A stretch of DNA of 6,109 nucleotides from JBAZGH01 sp041652935 (GCA_041652935.1 JBAZGH010000045.1:1-6109); one strand, 5' to 3'. Counted from the stretch's first letter, positions 1-5,181 are shown. The notes: generated by a model not told the origin, from the sequence alone. Numbers and translations: made by a program.

Positions 1-389
1 ATGATACCAACGGGTATCTCCACCACCCGAGAAACTACTCTCAGTGAACCCGATAGATCTTTTTCTTCTCTTTTTCCTCTCTTAGGATGTTTGCGACCAT
101 TTCCTCCGCTTTCATCAAATAAAGGAAGGGCGCTGACCTTCCTCTGTTCCGAGAAACCGCTGGAGCATTCATCGCACATTCCCGTCTGCGGATCAGCGAC
201 TTTTCTTTTGTGCCTAGGGTAGCAATGGCGGCATAGTCTGAAAGGAGATTCGCATCCTCGGCAATGCCCGTCATTGTGGGGCAAGACTGATCTCCGCTCG
301 CATTCCGCAGGGCTTATTTCGACGTTAGCTGACATAGAGCAGGGATGCCCGTTAACAGCTATTCTTCTAGTTGCAGCTTTGGAGCTCAT
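1..389 (-). CDS. Cys-rich zinc-binding protein of unknown function, N-terminal part
   Basis: Seen: the minus strand is open from an ATG at 389-387 to the window edge, giving 129 codons with no stop, so the gene is partial at its C-terminus. An AAGGAGG ribosome site lies 7 bases before the ATG, which decides the start. The protein has eight cysteines (17, 30, 43, 46, 53, 56, 72, 75). Three CxxC pairs (43/46, 53/56, 72/75) form C-X2-C-X6-C-X2-C-X15-C-X2-C, with histidines at 42, 55 and 60 nearby. Residues 99-110 are strongly basic, and the last visible residues are hydrophobic (VVEIPVG). Known: such CxxC spacing is typical of structural zinc knuckles or ribbons. Inferred: it binds one or two zinc ions and perhaps nucleic acid or protein. 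I do not recognise the family. The VVEIPVG string resembles the start of ParB-like domains, but this is far too short to use. GC is about 50%, above its neighbours. Confidence 0.82.
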   Translation of the reverse strand, partial: MSSKAATRRIAVNGHPCSMSANVEISPAECERRSVLPHNDGHCRGCESPFRLCRHCYPRHKRKVADPQTGMCDECSSGFSEQRKVSALPLFDESGGNGRKHPKRGKREEKDLSGSLRVVSRVVEIPVGI

Positions 390-396
390 CTCGAGG

Positions 397-403
397 CCTC
401 CTT
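397..403 (-). promoter_or_regulatory. Strong Shine-Dalgarno site of the Cys-rich gene
   Basis: AAGGAGG on the minus strand, 7 bases from the ATG at 389. It is a near-perfect anti-16S match at ideal spacing. It fixes the start of the Cys-rich gene and is the strongest ribosome site in the window. Confidence 0.85.
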
Positions 404-435
404 ATTCATAGAATGAACGTGTTTATATTGTCTTG

Positions 436-450
436 ATAATAACTTATTAT
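436..450. repeat. Perfect 15-base palindrome, operator candidate
   Basis: ATAATAA, one central base, then TTATTAT: two perfect 7-base arms. The left arm covers the predicted -10 hexamer of the Cys-rich gene, so a bound dimeric repressor would block it. In such AT-rich sequence a palindrome of this size can also arise by chance. Confidence 0.4.
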
Positions 451-464
451 TTATAAATTAGCAA
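436..464 (-). promoter_or_regulatory. Probable sigma70-type promoter of the Cys-rich gene
   Basis: On the minus strand, TTGCTA (464-459, 4 of 6 to TTGACA) is followed by a 17-base spacer and TATTAT (441-436, 5 of 6 to TATAAT). The predicted start of transcription near 429 would give a leader of about 40 bases carrying the SD site. The -10 lies inside a palindrome (436-450). The region is very AT-rich, so a chance match is possible. Confidence 0.5.
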
Positions 465-480
465 ATTTAACGTAAAAACA

Positions 481-509
481 TAGACTTTTTATTTGCTTTA
501 AGATATTAT
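481..509 (+). promoter_or_regulatory. Probable promoter of the transporter-exonuclease operon
   Basis: TAGACT (481-486, 4 of 6 to TTGACA), a 17-base spacer, then TATTAT (504-509, 5 of 6 to TATAAT). Transcription would begin near 516, leaving a leader of about 23 bases before the ATG at 539. That leader is A/T-only up to the CC just before the start and has no SD sequence. The promoter diverges from that of the Cys-rich gene. Confidence 0.45.
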
Positions 510-538
510 AAAAGTATTGTAATAAAATAAATAAACCT

Positions 539-1015
539 ATGCCTTTTAAAAATTCTTTCATTGTCTCGGGGTTGAGTTTTGGCTTAACCTCCGGAGTGAT
601 CACAACACTAGGCCTCTTGGTCGGACTGGAAGCGGGAACCGGCTCTGCAAAAATAGTGCTAGCCGGAATTTTAACAATAGCGGTTGCCGACGCATTCTCT
701 GACGCGCTGGGAATGCATATGTCAGAGGAATCAAAAAGCGAAAACAGCCCAAAAGAGGTCTGGCAGGCGACTGTCTCCACTTTACTGGCAAAATTTTTAT
801 TCGCGCTTTCTTTTGTCGTCCCCGTTTTATTTCTTTCAATCTCAACCGCGGTTATCGCCAGTATTATTTGGGGATTATTTTTAATTTTAACGCTTAGCTA
901 TATAATGGCTAAAAAACAAAAAGAAAATCCATTAAAGCCAATGGCTGAACATTTTTTAATCGCCGCATTTGTCATAATTATTACCCACTATATCGGCCAT
1001 TGGATTGGAAATTAA
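539..1015 (+). CDS. VIT1/CCC1-family-like membrane transporter, short form
   Basis: A 158-residue integral membrane protein with about five predicted membrane segments (near residues 8-30, 38-60, 82-101, 103-124 and 136-156). The N-terminal segment GLTSGVITTLGLLVGL strongly resembles TM1 of the VIT1/CCC1 family. ADAFSDALGMHMSEES at 50-65 matches the family's conserved TM2 end (usually AGAxSMAxGEYxS). Known: VIT1/CCC1 proteins export Fe2+ or Mn2+ from the cytosol by proton antiport. Odd: the loop between TM2 and TM3 is only about 20 residues, so the three-helix metal-binding domain of full VIT1 proteins is absent. The metal and direction of transport are therefore inferred only. No SD precedes the ATG. 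The exonuclease gene follows after 6 bases, which suggests one transcript. Confidence 0.78.
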   Translation: MPFKNSFIVSGLSFGLTSGVITTLGLLVGLEAGTGSAKIVLAGILTIAVADAFSDALGMHMSEESKSENSPKEVWQATVSTLLAKFLFALSFVVPVLFLSISTAVIASIIWGLFLILTLSYIMAKKQKENPLKPMAEHFLIAAFVIIITHYIGHWIGN

Positions 1016-1021
1016 TTTATT

Positions 1022-1690
1022 ATGAAGTATATAATTTACGACCTGGAAACAACCGGCCTGGACCACACTAAAGACCAGCCGATTGAAATTGGGATAATTA
1101 AAATTGACGATATTACCAAAGAGATAGAAGAATACGATATATTTATCAAGCCGGCCCAGCCGATTTCGGATGAAATAAAAAATTTAACCGGGCTGACCAA
1201 TGAAATTCTTGATGAAAAAGGAGTTGATATTAGCTTAGCCATGCCGGCCCTATTTAAAACAATGGGGATTAGAGGCGACGGTTATGATGAAGATGTAAAA
1301 ATTATCGGGCATAATATACTCAGATTTGATAATTTATTTTTACAGCGATATGCCGATGAAATGGGCTATCAAATGCCGGGAGCAAAGCATTACTTTGATA
1401 CTGCCGGAGAATTTAGGGCGATGCTTTTGGGCGAAGAGAGGTATATTGATGAAATTGACCATGATTTCCATAAAAGGATTTTAAGTATTTTTGCCAAAGG
1501 CGTCCGTTATAATTTAACTGCCGCCTGCAACCATTACGGCATTGCCATGCCCGACGACGCCCACAGGGCAAACCATGACTGCCGTTATACCTTGCGCGTT
1601 TTTGAAAAGCAAAAAGGGATTGAGTTAGTTCCAAGTAATTTATTTAATAAAAAAAATCATAAAGAGGAACAAAGTGAGCTTGGCTTTTAA
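1022..1690 (+). CDS. DnaQ-like DEDDh 3'-5' exonuclease
   Basis: A 222-residue RNase T/DnaQ-fold exonuclease. Exo I is YDLETTGL with catalytic Asp7 and Glu9. Exo II is GHNILRFDNLFL with Asp103. Exo III is AHRANHDCRYT with His181 and Asp186, the H-x4-D spacing of the DEDDh subclass. All five residues that bind the two metal ions or act as base are present, so it should be active in removing nucleotides from 3' ends. It could be a stand-alone proofreading subunit, an RNA-trimming enzyme or a repair nuclease; the sequence cannot decide. The segment between Exo II and Exo III is enlarged (about 130-162), and a charged tail follows residue 200. No polymerase domain is attached. It starts 6 bases after the transporter stop, without an SD, and is probably co-transcribed. 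Confidence 0.92.
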   Translation: MKYIIYDLETTGLDHTKDQPIEIGIIKIDDITKEIEEYDIFIKPAQPISDEIKNLTGLTNEILDEKGVDISLAMPALFKTMGIRGDGYDEDVKIIGHNILRFDNLFLQRYADEMGYQMPGAKHYFDTAGEFRAMLLGEERYIDEIDHDFHKRILSIFAKGVRYNLTAACNHYGIAMPDDAHRANHDCRYTLRVFEKQKGIELVPSNLFNKKNHKEEQSELGF

Positions 1691-1701
1691 TGATACTGCT
1701 C

Positions 1702-1800
1702 AACTAGATATTTAGTTAATCAGGCACTTAGTTTCTGAATTAAAAAACTTGGATTATATTTTATAACTAATTGATTATTTAACTAAGTACCCGATGGTAC
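1702..1800. repeat. TTAGTT/AACTAA repeat cluster with overlapping hairpins
   Basis: Between the exonuclease and thioredoxin genes the hexamer TTAGTT or its complement AACTAA occurs at 1712-1717, 1728-1733, 1765-1770 and 1781-1786, with a shorter AACTA at 1702. Possible stems are AACTA/TAGTT (1702-1706 with 1713-1717); GGCACTTAGTT with AACTAAGTACC (1723-1733 with 1781-1791, one mismatch); and GTACC/GGTAC (1787-1791 with 1796-1800, loop CGAT). Several exclude each other. The cluster may be an operator, a folded leader or an end-of-operon element. Confidence 0.45.
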
Positions 1801-1812
1801 AACTTTAAAAAC

Positions 1813-2082
1813 ATGAAAGTCCTTAAATTCGGCGCCGTCTGGTGCCCTGGCTGCATCGTTATGAAGCCTCTTTGGAAAGAAATAGAAGAAGAAATTCCGG
1901 AGTTGGAGACGGAGTACTTTGACTATGATGAAAATCCGGAAGAGATAAAAAAATGGGATATCGGCGACGAGATTCCGGTTTTTATTTTTTTAGACAAAGA
2001 AGGAAAAGAGTTTAATCGGATAGTGGGGCAGAGGAGTAAAGAAGAATTAATTAAATTTATAAAAGAAAACTTGTCCCGTTAA
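1813..2082 (+). CDS. Small thioredoxin-like protein with a CPGC active site
   Basis: An 89-residue, single-domain thioredoxin-fold protein with no signal peptide, so probably cytoplasmic. The redox motif is WCPGC at residues 10-14 (Cys11 and Cys14) right after the first strand, and the expected cis-proline is in EIPVF (Pro55). The C-terminal part IVGQRSKEELIKFI fits the last strand and helix of the fold. Known: the family reduces or exchanges disulfides using the CxxC pair. CPGC is closer to glutaredoxin-like and minimal thioredoxins than to the classic CGPC, so its redox potential may differ. It is shorter than typical thioredoxin (about 105 residues), lacking the first strand and helix. No reductase gene is visible nearby. 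The start lacks an SD and follows a repeat-rich spacer. Confidence 0.88.
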   Translation: MKVLKFGAVWCPGCIVMKPLWKEIEEEIPELETEYFDYDENPEEIKKWDIGDEIPVFIFLDKEGKEFNRIVGQRSKEELIKFIKENLSR

Positions 2083-2096
2083 ATTTTTAACTGGGA
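2074..2096 (+). terminator. Weak hairpin at the thioredoxin gene end
   Basis: CCC plus GTTAA (2075-2082) pairs with TTAAC plus GGG (2087-2095) with one bulged T at 2092. The hairpin overlaps the stop codon and is followed by only a short ATTTA. It may slow or end transcription from the plus strand. The poor U-run makes this a weak call. Confidence 0.3.
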
Positions 2097-2107
2097 TTTA
2101 GAGAAAT

Positions 2108-2138
2108 AAAAAAGCGGCCGTTTCTGAAAACGAACCGC
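2108..2138 (-). terminator. Intrinsic terminator of the minus-strand two-gene cassette
   Basis: Read on the minus strand, GCGG-tt-CGTTT pairs with AAACG-g-CCGC around a TCAG loop (2138-2114), a nine-pair stem with a small bulge. Six T residues follow (2113-2108). It begins 5 bases after the TAG stop at 2146-2144. The U-run is on the minus strand only, so it serves the cassette and not the thioredoxin gene. Confidence 0.8.
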
Positions 2139-2143
2139 GAATT

Positions 2144-2365
2144 CTAGCCTAGCCGTTTTGGCCTCCTTGGACTGCCATAGCCCAGCTCGGCTTCCTGTAT
2201 ATACCGCAAAAAAAGCCACCGGCTTAGGGGAATTTTTTTTCTCCTTACTCTTTTGAAGTGAAGGAAAAAGAAAAATAGGCCCACGGCGATAAAAAATATG
2301 CCACCATCGTCAAAGAGGGCTATGTCCGCCCCCTTCAGAAGCTTAGGAATAATCTCATGCCACAT
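2144..2365 (-). CDS. Small single-pass membrane protein, unknown function
   Basis: A 73-residue protein starting MWHEIIPKLL. Residues 22-37 form one hydrophobic, Phe-rich membrane segment, preceded by two Asp (19, 20) and followed by a basic run (KRVRRKK, 38-44). By the positive-inside rule the C-terminal half should face the cytoplasm. The tail 62-73 is rich in Gly, Pro, Arg and Lys. Reality as a gene is supported by an AAGGGG ribosome site 9 bases upstream, an 11-base overlap with the preceding gene, and a terminator just after the stop. Homology is not recognised. Small membrane proteins with one helix and a basic tail can be toxins, channel modulators or parts of envelope complexes; nothing here selects among these. 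GC is about 46% for the cassette. Confidence 0.7.
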   Translation of the reverse strand: MWHEIIPKLLKGADIALFDDGGIFFIAVGLFFFFLHFKRVRRKKIPLSRWLFLRYIQEAELGYGSPRRPKRLG

Positions 2366-2561
2366 CTCGAATTTCCCCTTCTGTAATAAGGACTGTCGGC
2401 ACTCGTTTGTCTTGAACGAATACCTCTACACAACACATCAACGCGAGTTGCATGCGTTGAAGTTTTTTCTCTTCAGCGTTGCCACCCCCTTCGCCTGGTA
2501 TTAAAAGCGGAAGAAAGGGTTGTTTGGGAGTTACCACTGGCGTCTTTAGTGTTAAAAACAT
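2355..2561 (-). CDS. Small unknown protein, first gene of the two-gene cassette
   Basis: A 68-residue protein with a Pro-rich hydrophobic N-terminus (residues 8-22), a GEGGG turn (23-27), a likely helix (about 29-50) containing a vicinal Cys pair (43, 44) and an acidic C-terminus ending EGEIRDVA. No clear membrane helix or known domain is recognised. Support for a real gene: GAGGT sits 6 bases before the ATG, a promoter lies about 70 bases upstream, and its TGA stop lies inside the start of the next gene (ATGTGGCATGA). Such overlap implies translational coupling and a joint role with the membrane protein. The plus-strand frames over this stretch have no comparable start signals. Confidence 0.65.
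   Translation of the reverse strand: MFLTLKTPVVTPKQPFLPLLIPGEGGGNAEEKKLQRMQLALMCCVEVFVQDKRVPTVLITEGEIRDVA
2375..2380 (-). promoter_or_regulatory. Ribosome site of the small membrane protein
   Basis: AAGGGG on the minus strand, 9 bases before the ATG at 2365, inside the end of the preceding gene. It is an imperfect but usable SD sequence that supports this start. Confidence 0.55.
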
Positions 2562-2567
2562 TATTTT

Positions 2568-2572
2568 ACCTC
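2568..2572 (-). promoter_or_regulatory. Ribosome site of the first cassette gene
   Basis: GAGGT on the minus strand, 6 bases before the ATG at 2561. Good SD match and spacing; it fixes the start of the 68-residue protein. Confidence 0.7.
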
Positions 2573-2632
2573 GTAACCCTGGGATTGGCCTGCTACTGCA
2601 GGACTTATATAAAGAACAAAAGAAGTATTTAT

Positions 2633-2661
2633 ACTATAAACTATTTTTTATACTTTGTCAA
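2633..2661 (-). promoter_or_regulatory. Near-consensus sigma70 promoter of the cassette
   Basis: On the minus strand, a perfect TTGACA (2661-2656), an exact 17-base spacer (2655-2639) and TATAGT (2638-2633, 5 of 6). Transcription should start near 2626, giving a leader of about 65 bases. This is the best promoter in the window and suggests steady, possibly strong expression of the two small genes. Confidence 0.8.
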
Positions 2662-2792
2662 TATCTAAACAAAACACCTTGTTAAAAAAGTGTTTTTTTA
2701 GTAGAATTAACTCTGTACATACTAAAACTATTTACGATCCCTTAATCCAAATTCTTTGTACGTATCTAATCAAACGTGCAACAATGCAAATG

Positions 2793-2829
2793 CTTCAAAT
2801 ATTTTTTGTATATTATAAATTATTTGAAG
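2793..2829. repeat. Inverted repeat in the alaS upstream region
   Basis: CTTCAAATA (2793-2801) and TATTTGAAG (2821-2829) are perfect 9-base arms. After one T-T mismatch three further pairs extend the stem (2803-2805 with 2817-2819). It lies 57 bases before the alaS ATG. It could be a folded leader or a repressor site for the synthetase operon. No T-box sequence was seen. Confidence 0.45.
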
Positions 2830-2885
2830 GATTTGAATTAATGGTTCGCTATTCTATTTAACCCATACAAATCGACTTGAATAAT

Positions 2886-4742
2886 ATGACAGCCCAAGAA
2901 TTAAGAACTAAATATCTGGACTTCTTTAAGTCCAATGCACACTCGGTAATTCCGAGCGCTTCTTTAATTCCGGAAAACGACCCGACGGTTTTATTTACGA
3001 CAGCCGGCATGCATCCTCTTGTTCCATACTTAATGGGTGAGAAGCATCCCGAGGGCAATAGGTTAACTGATGTGCAAAAGTGCATCCGGACGCAGGATAT
3101 AGACGAGGTCGGAGACGCGGTGCACCATACTTTTTTTGAGATGATGGGGAATTGGTCGCTAGGGGACTATTTCAAAAAGGAAGCCATAGAAATGAGCTGG
3201 GAATTTTTAACCGAGGTTTTAGAATTAGAAAAAAATAAACTTGCTTTCAGTGTTTTCGCGGGCGACGATGACCCCAGTGATAAACACGGGGCAAGCGCTC
3301 CTTTCGACGAGGAAGCTTATAACCTTTGGAAAGCGCAAGGGGTGTCTGAATCCCGCATAGCAAAATTAGGAAAAAGCGACAACTGGTGGGGGCCGGCCGG
3401 AGAAACCGGGCCCTGCGGTCCGGACACCGAAATGTTTTATTGGACTGGAGAAGGCGAGGCGCCGGAAAATTTTCAAGAGACGCATGACGACCCGCGCTGG
3501 GTGGAAATCTGGAATGACGTCTTTATGCAGTACAATAAACAAAGAAAAAAAGAATTCGAAGAGATAATTTTTAAATTACAATGCGAAGGAAAATCAATTC
3601 CGGAAAAATATTACAAATATGAGCCATTAAAGCAAAAAAACGTGGACACGGGCATGGGCCTTGAACGTACGCTGGCAATTATAAATAAGCTGGACGATAA
3701 TTACCGAACAGAACTATTCTGGCCGATTATTCAAAAAATTGAAGAGTTATCCGGAAAAAAATATGAAGGCAACGAAAGGGCAATGCGCATTATAGCTGAC
3801 CACATTAAGGCTAGTGTATTTATAATCGCAGACGGTATAACTCCGTCTAACACGGGACAGGGATATGTTTTAAGAAAAATTATTAGACGAGCCATGTATT
3901 ATATGGGAACTTTAAGTATAAAAAAGGGAAGTCTAGTTAGTTTAGTGGATATTGTTATAAAAATATATGGTGATTTTTATGATAATTTAAAAAAGAATAC
4001 AAAACAAATTGAAGAAGAAATTAAAAAAGAAGACGATAAAACCGAAAAATCAATAGAAGAAGGCCGCAAAGCATTTAGAAGTATTGAGAAGAAAAAACCC
4101 AAAGAGGAGCCAATAACAGGTGAAGAAGCAGCATTTTTACATCAAACTTATAGTTTATCAATTGATAATACAAAAGGATTAGCGCGCGAGTACGGAAGAA
4201 AATTAGCGCATGATTTTGATAAAGTAGCAGAAGAAAAAATGAAACAACACCAAGAACTTTCCCGCACTGCTTCAGCCGGAATGTTTAAGGGCGGACTGGC
4301 AGATGCATCTGACGAAACTAAAAAACTGCATACTACCGCGCATTTAATGCTGGAAGCCCTGCGCAGAGTTTTAGGCGAGCATGTCCAGCAGAAAGGAAGC
4401 AATATAACGGCGGAAAGATTGCGCTTTGACTTTTCGCATGCGGACAAGATGACCGATGAACAGATTAAACAGGTGGAGGATATAGTGAACGAACAAATCG
4501 AAAAAAACCTGCCGGTAACTATGCAGGAGATGACTGTGGCGGAAGCGAAAAAGCTGGGCGCGACCGGGGTTTTTGAAAGCAAGTACGGCGAAAAAGTTAA
4601 AGTGTACAGCGTGGGAAATTTCAGCAAGGAGATTTGCGGCGGCCCGCATGTTGAGCGCACGGGGGTTTTAGGCAAATTTAAAATTAAAAAAGAGCAGTCC
4701 TCATCGGCCGGAGTAAGGCGGATAAAAGCTGTGCTGGAATAA
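2886..4742 (+). CDS. alaS: Alanyl-tRNA synthetase, short form without beta-barrel and C-Ala domains
   Basis: Charges tRNA-Ala with alanine and should clear mischarged Ser/Gly. The class II core (about 1-250) has the motif 2 region HHTFFEMMGNWSLGDYFK (80-97) and motif 3 GMGLER (256-261). The tRNA-recognition helices include RIIADHIKASVFIIADG (301-317). The editing domain (about 475-618) keeps all four zinc ligands: His482, His486 (HTTAH) and Cys584, His588 (CGGPH). The length is 618 residues against about 875 in E. coli. The beta-barrel that normally links the core to the editing domain is not recognisable, and the protein ends at AGVRRIKAVLE, without coiled coil or C-Ala. An extra charged segment (about 221-247) precedes motif 3, and residues 341-410 are a Lys/Glu-rich linker in AT-richer DNA. 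I chose ATG 2886; an in-frame TTG at 2877 would add three residues. No SD is present. Confidence 0.97.
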   Translation: MTAQELRTKYLDFFKSNAHSVIPSASLIPENDPTVLFTTAGMHPLVPYLMGEKHPEGNRLTDVQKCIRTQDIDEVGDAVHHTFFEMMGNWSLGDYFKKEAIEMSWEFLTEVLELEKNKLAFSVFAGDDDPSDKHGASAPFDEEAYNLWKAQGVSESRIAKLGKSDNWWGPAGETGPCGPDTEMFYWTGEGEAPENFQETHDDPRWVEIWNDVFMQYNKQRKKEFEEIIFKLQCEGKSIPEKYYKYEPLKQKNVDTGMGLERTLAIINKLDDNYRTELFWPIIQKIEELSGKKYEGNERAMRIIADHIKASVFIIADGITPSNTGQGYVLRKIIRRAMYYMGTLSIKKGSLVSLVDIVIKIYGDFYDNLKKNTKQIEEEIKKEDDKTEKSIEEGRKAFRSIEKKKPKEEPITGEEAAFLHQTYSLSIDNTKGLAREYGRKLAHDFDKVAEEKMKQHQELSRTASAGMFKGGLADASDETKKLHTTAHLMLEALRRVLGEHVQQKGSNITAERLRFDFSHADKMTDEQIKQVEDIVNEQIEKNLPVTMQEMTVAEAKKLGATGVFESKYGEKVKVYSVGNFSKEICGGPHVERTGVLGKFKIKKEQSSSAGVRRIKAVLE

Positions 4743-4744
4743 AT

Positions 4745-5179
4745 ATGGAAAGACCAAAAATAGAAGCTGAACTAACAGAAGAGCAAAAAAAAGAAGTTGT
4801 TAAATATGAATTAAAGCAAATTTGGGATAATTTAATATTGGAGTTAGACCGAAATGAAGCTCCGGAAAACGAACGCCTGATGAATGGAAAAATAAATGGC
4901 AACGAATTTGAAAGAATTATGCAAAAATACGAAGAACAAGGCCGTCCGCTGGCAAGTTTTGAAAATTTGCTTACTGCTTTGCATAAAATTGAAGAGAATG
5001 AGGAAAAAATCTTCAAACAAATCGCTTTATTTTATAGAGACATAGAATATGACCAAAGGGGAAGTGTGGAAGAAAACAGGAAAAAAAGTTTTAACTTTGC
5101 CGTACCGTATATGAAACTTTTAAAATTAACTTCGAGCGAGTTAAAATTTTTCCGGGATATTATAATGGGTAAAAAATAA
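4745..5179 (+). CDS. Unknown charged alpha-helical protein in the synthetase operon
   Basis: A 144-residue soluble protein with very high Glu/Lys content and predicted mostly helical structure: helix-rich stretches around 11-38, 54-66, 74-101 and 107-141. It has no cysteine, no signal peptide, no membrane segment and no catalytic motif that I recognise. It lies 2 bases after the alaS stop and 2 bases before the cysS start, both junctions spelling TAAATATG, so it is surely translated from the synthetase transcript. Base composition matches the neighbours, so it looks native and not recently acquired. By position it might assist tRNA synthetases or translation, but that is inference from neighbourhood only. 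Confidence 0.85.
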   Translation: MERPKIEAELTEEQKKEVVKYELKQIWDNLILELDRNEAPENERLMNGKINGNEFERIMQKYEEQGRPLASFENLLTALHKIEENEEKIFKQIALFYRDIEYDQRGSVEENRKKSFNFAVPYMKLLKLTSSELKFFRDIIMGKK

Positions 5180-5181
5180 AT

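Larger units (their letters stand above)
2562..2885. other. Non-coding spacer between the cassette and alaS
   Basis: This 324-base stretch has no convincing gene. It holds the minus-strand promoter and ribosome site of the cassette (2633-2661, 2568-2572), a weak stem of AAAACAC with GTGTTTT (2671-2677 with 2690-2696) and a 9-base inverted repeat before alaS (2793-2829). Short open frames here have no start signals or protein-like composition. No clear promoter for alaS could be picked out; TCTAAT at 2765-2770 is a possible -10 but lacks a good -35. Confidence 0.6.

Noticed and set aside
1..222. Plus-strand open frame of 73 residues
   Set aside because: It lies opposite the Cys-rich gene, has no ribosome site, opens at the window edge and has Ser/Pro/Leu-rich shadow composition.
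41..274. Minus-strand open frame of 77 residues
   Set aside because: It overlaps the Cys-rich gene in another frame, destroys the CxxC pattern and has no SD; the longer frame that runs off the window is clearly preferred.
2144..2561. One gene split by a frameshift instead of two small genes
   Set aside because: The second frame has its own SD and ATG and the overlap is the standard coupled type; no family was recognised that would join the two.
2671..2696. Possible terminator hairpin AAAACAC/GTGTTTT followed by T residues
   Set aside because: The stem is seven AT-rich pairs with a 12-base loop, the T-run is part of the stem and no plus-strand gene ends there.
2298..2861. Plus-strand frames of about 68 residues between the thioredoxin gene and alaS
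   Set aside because: They have no ribosome sites or protein-like patterns and overlap the better supported minus-strand cassette or its promoter.
1691..2876. tRNA gene, CRISPR array or insertion sequence in the spacers
   Set aside because: No cloverleaf with TTCGA-type arm, no regularly spaced repeats and no transposase or terminal inverted repeats were seen.
4148..4675. Minus-strand open frame of 175 residues inside alaS
   Set aside because: It is an antisense shadow of the well-conserved editing domain, rich in Ser/Cys/Phe, without start signals.
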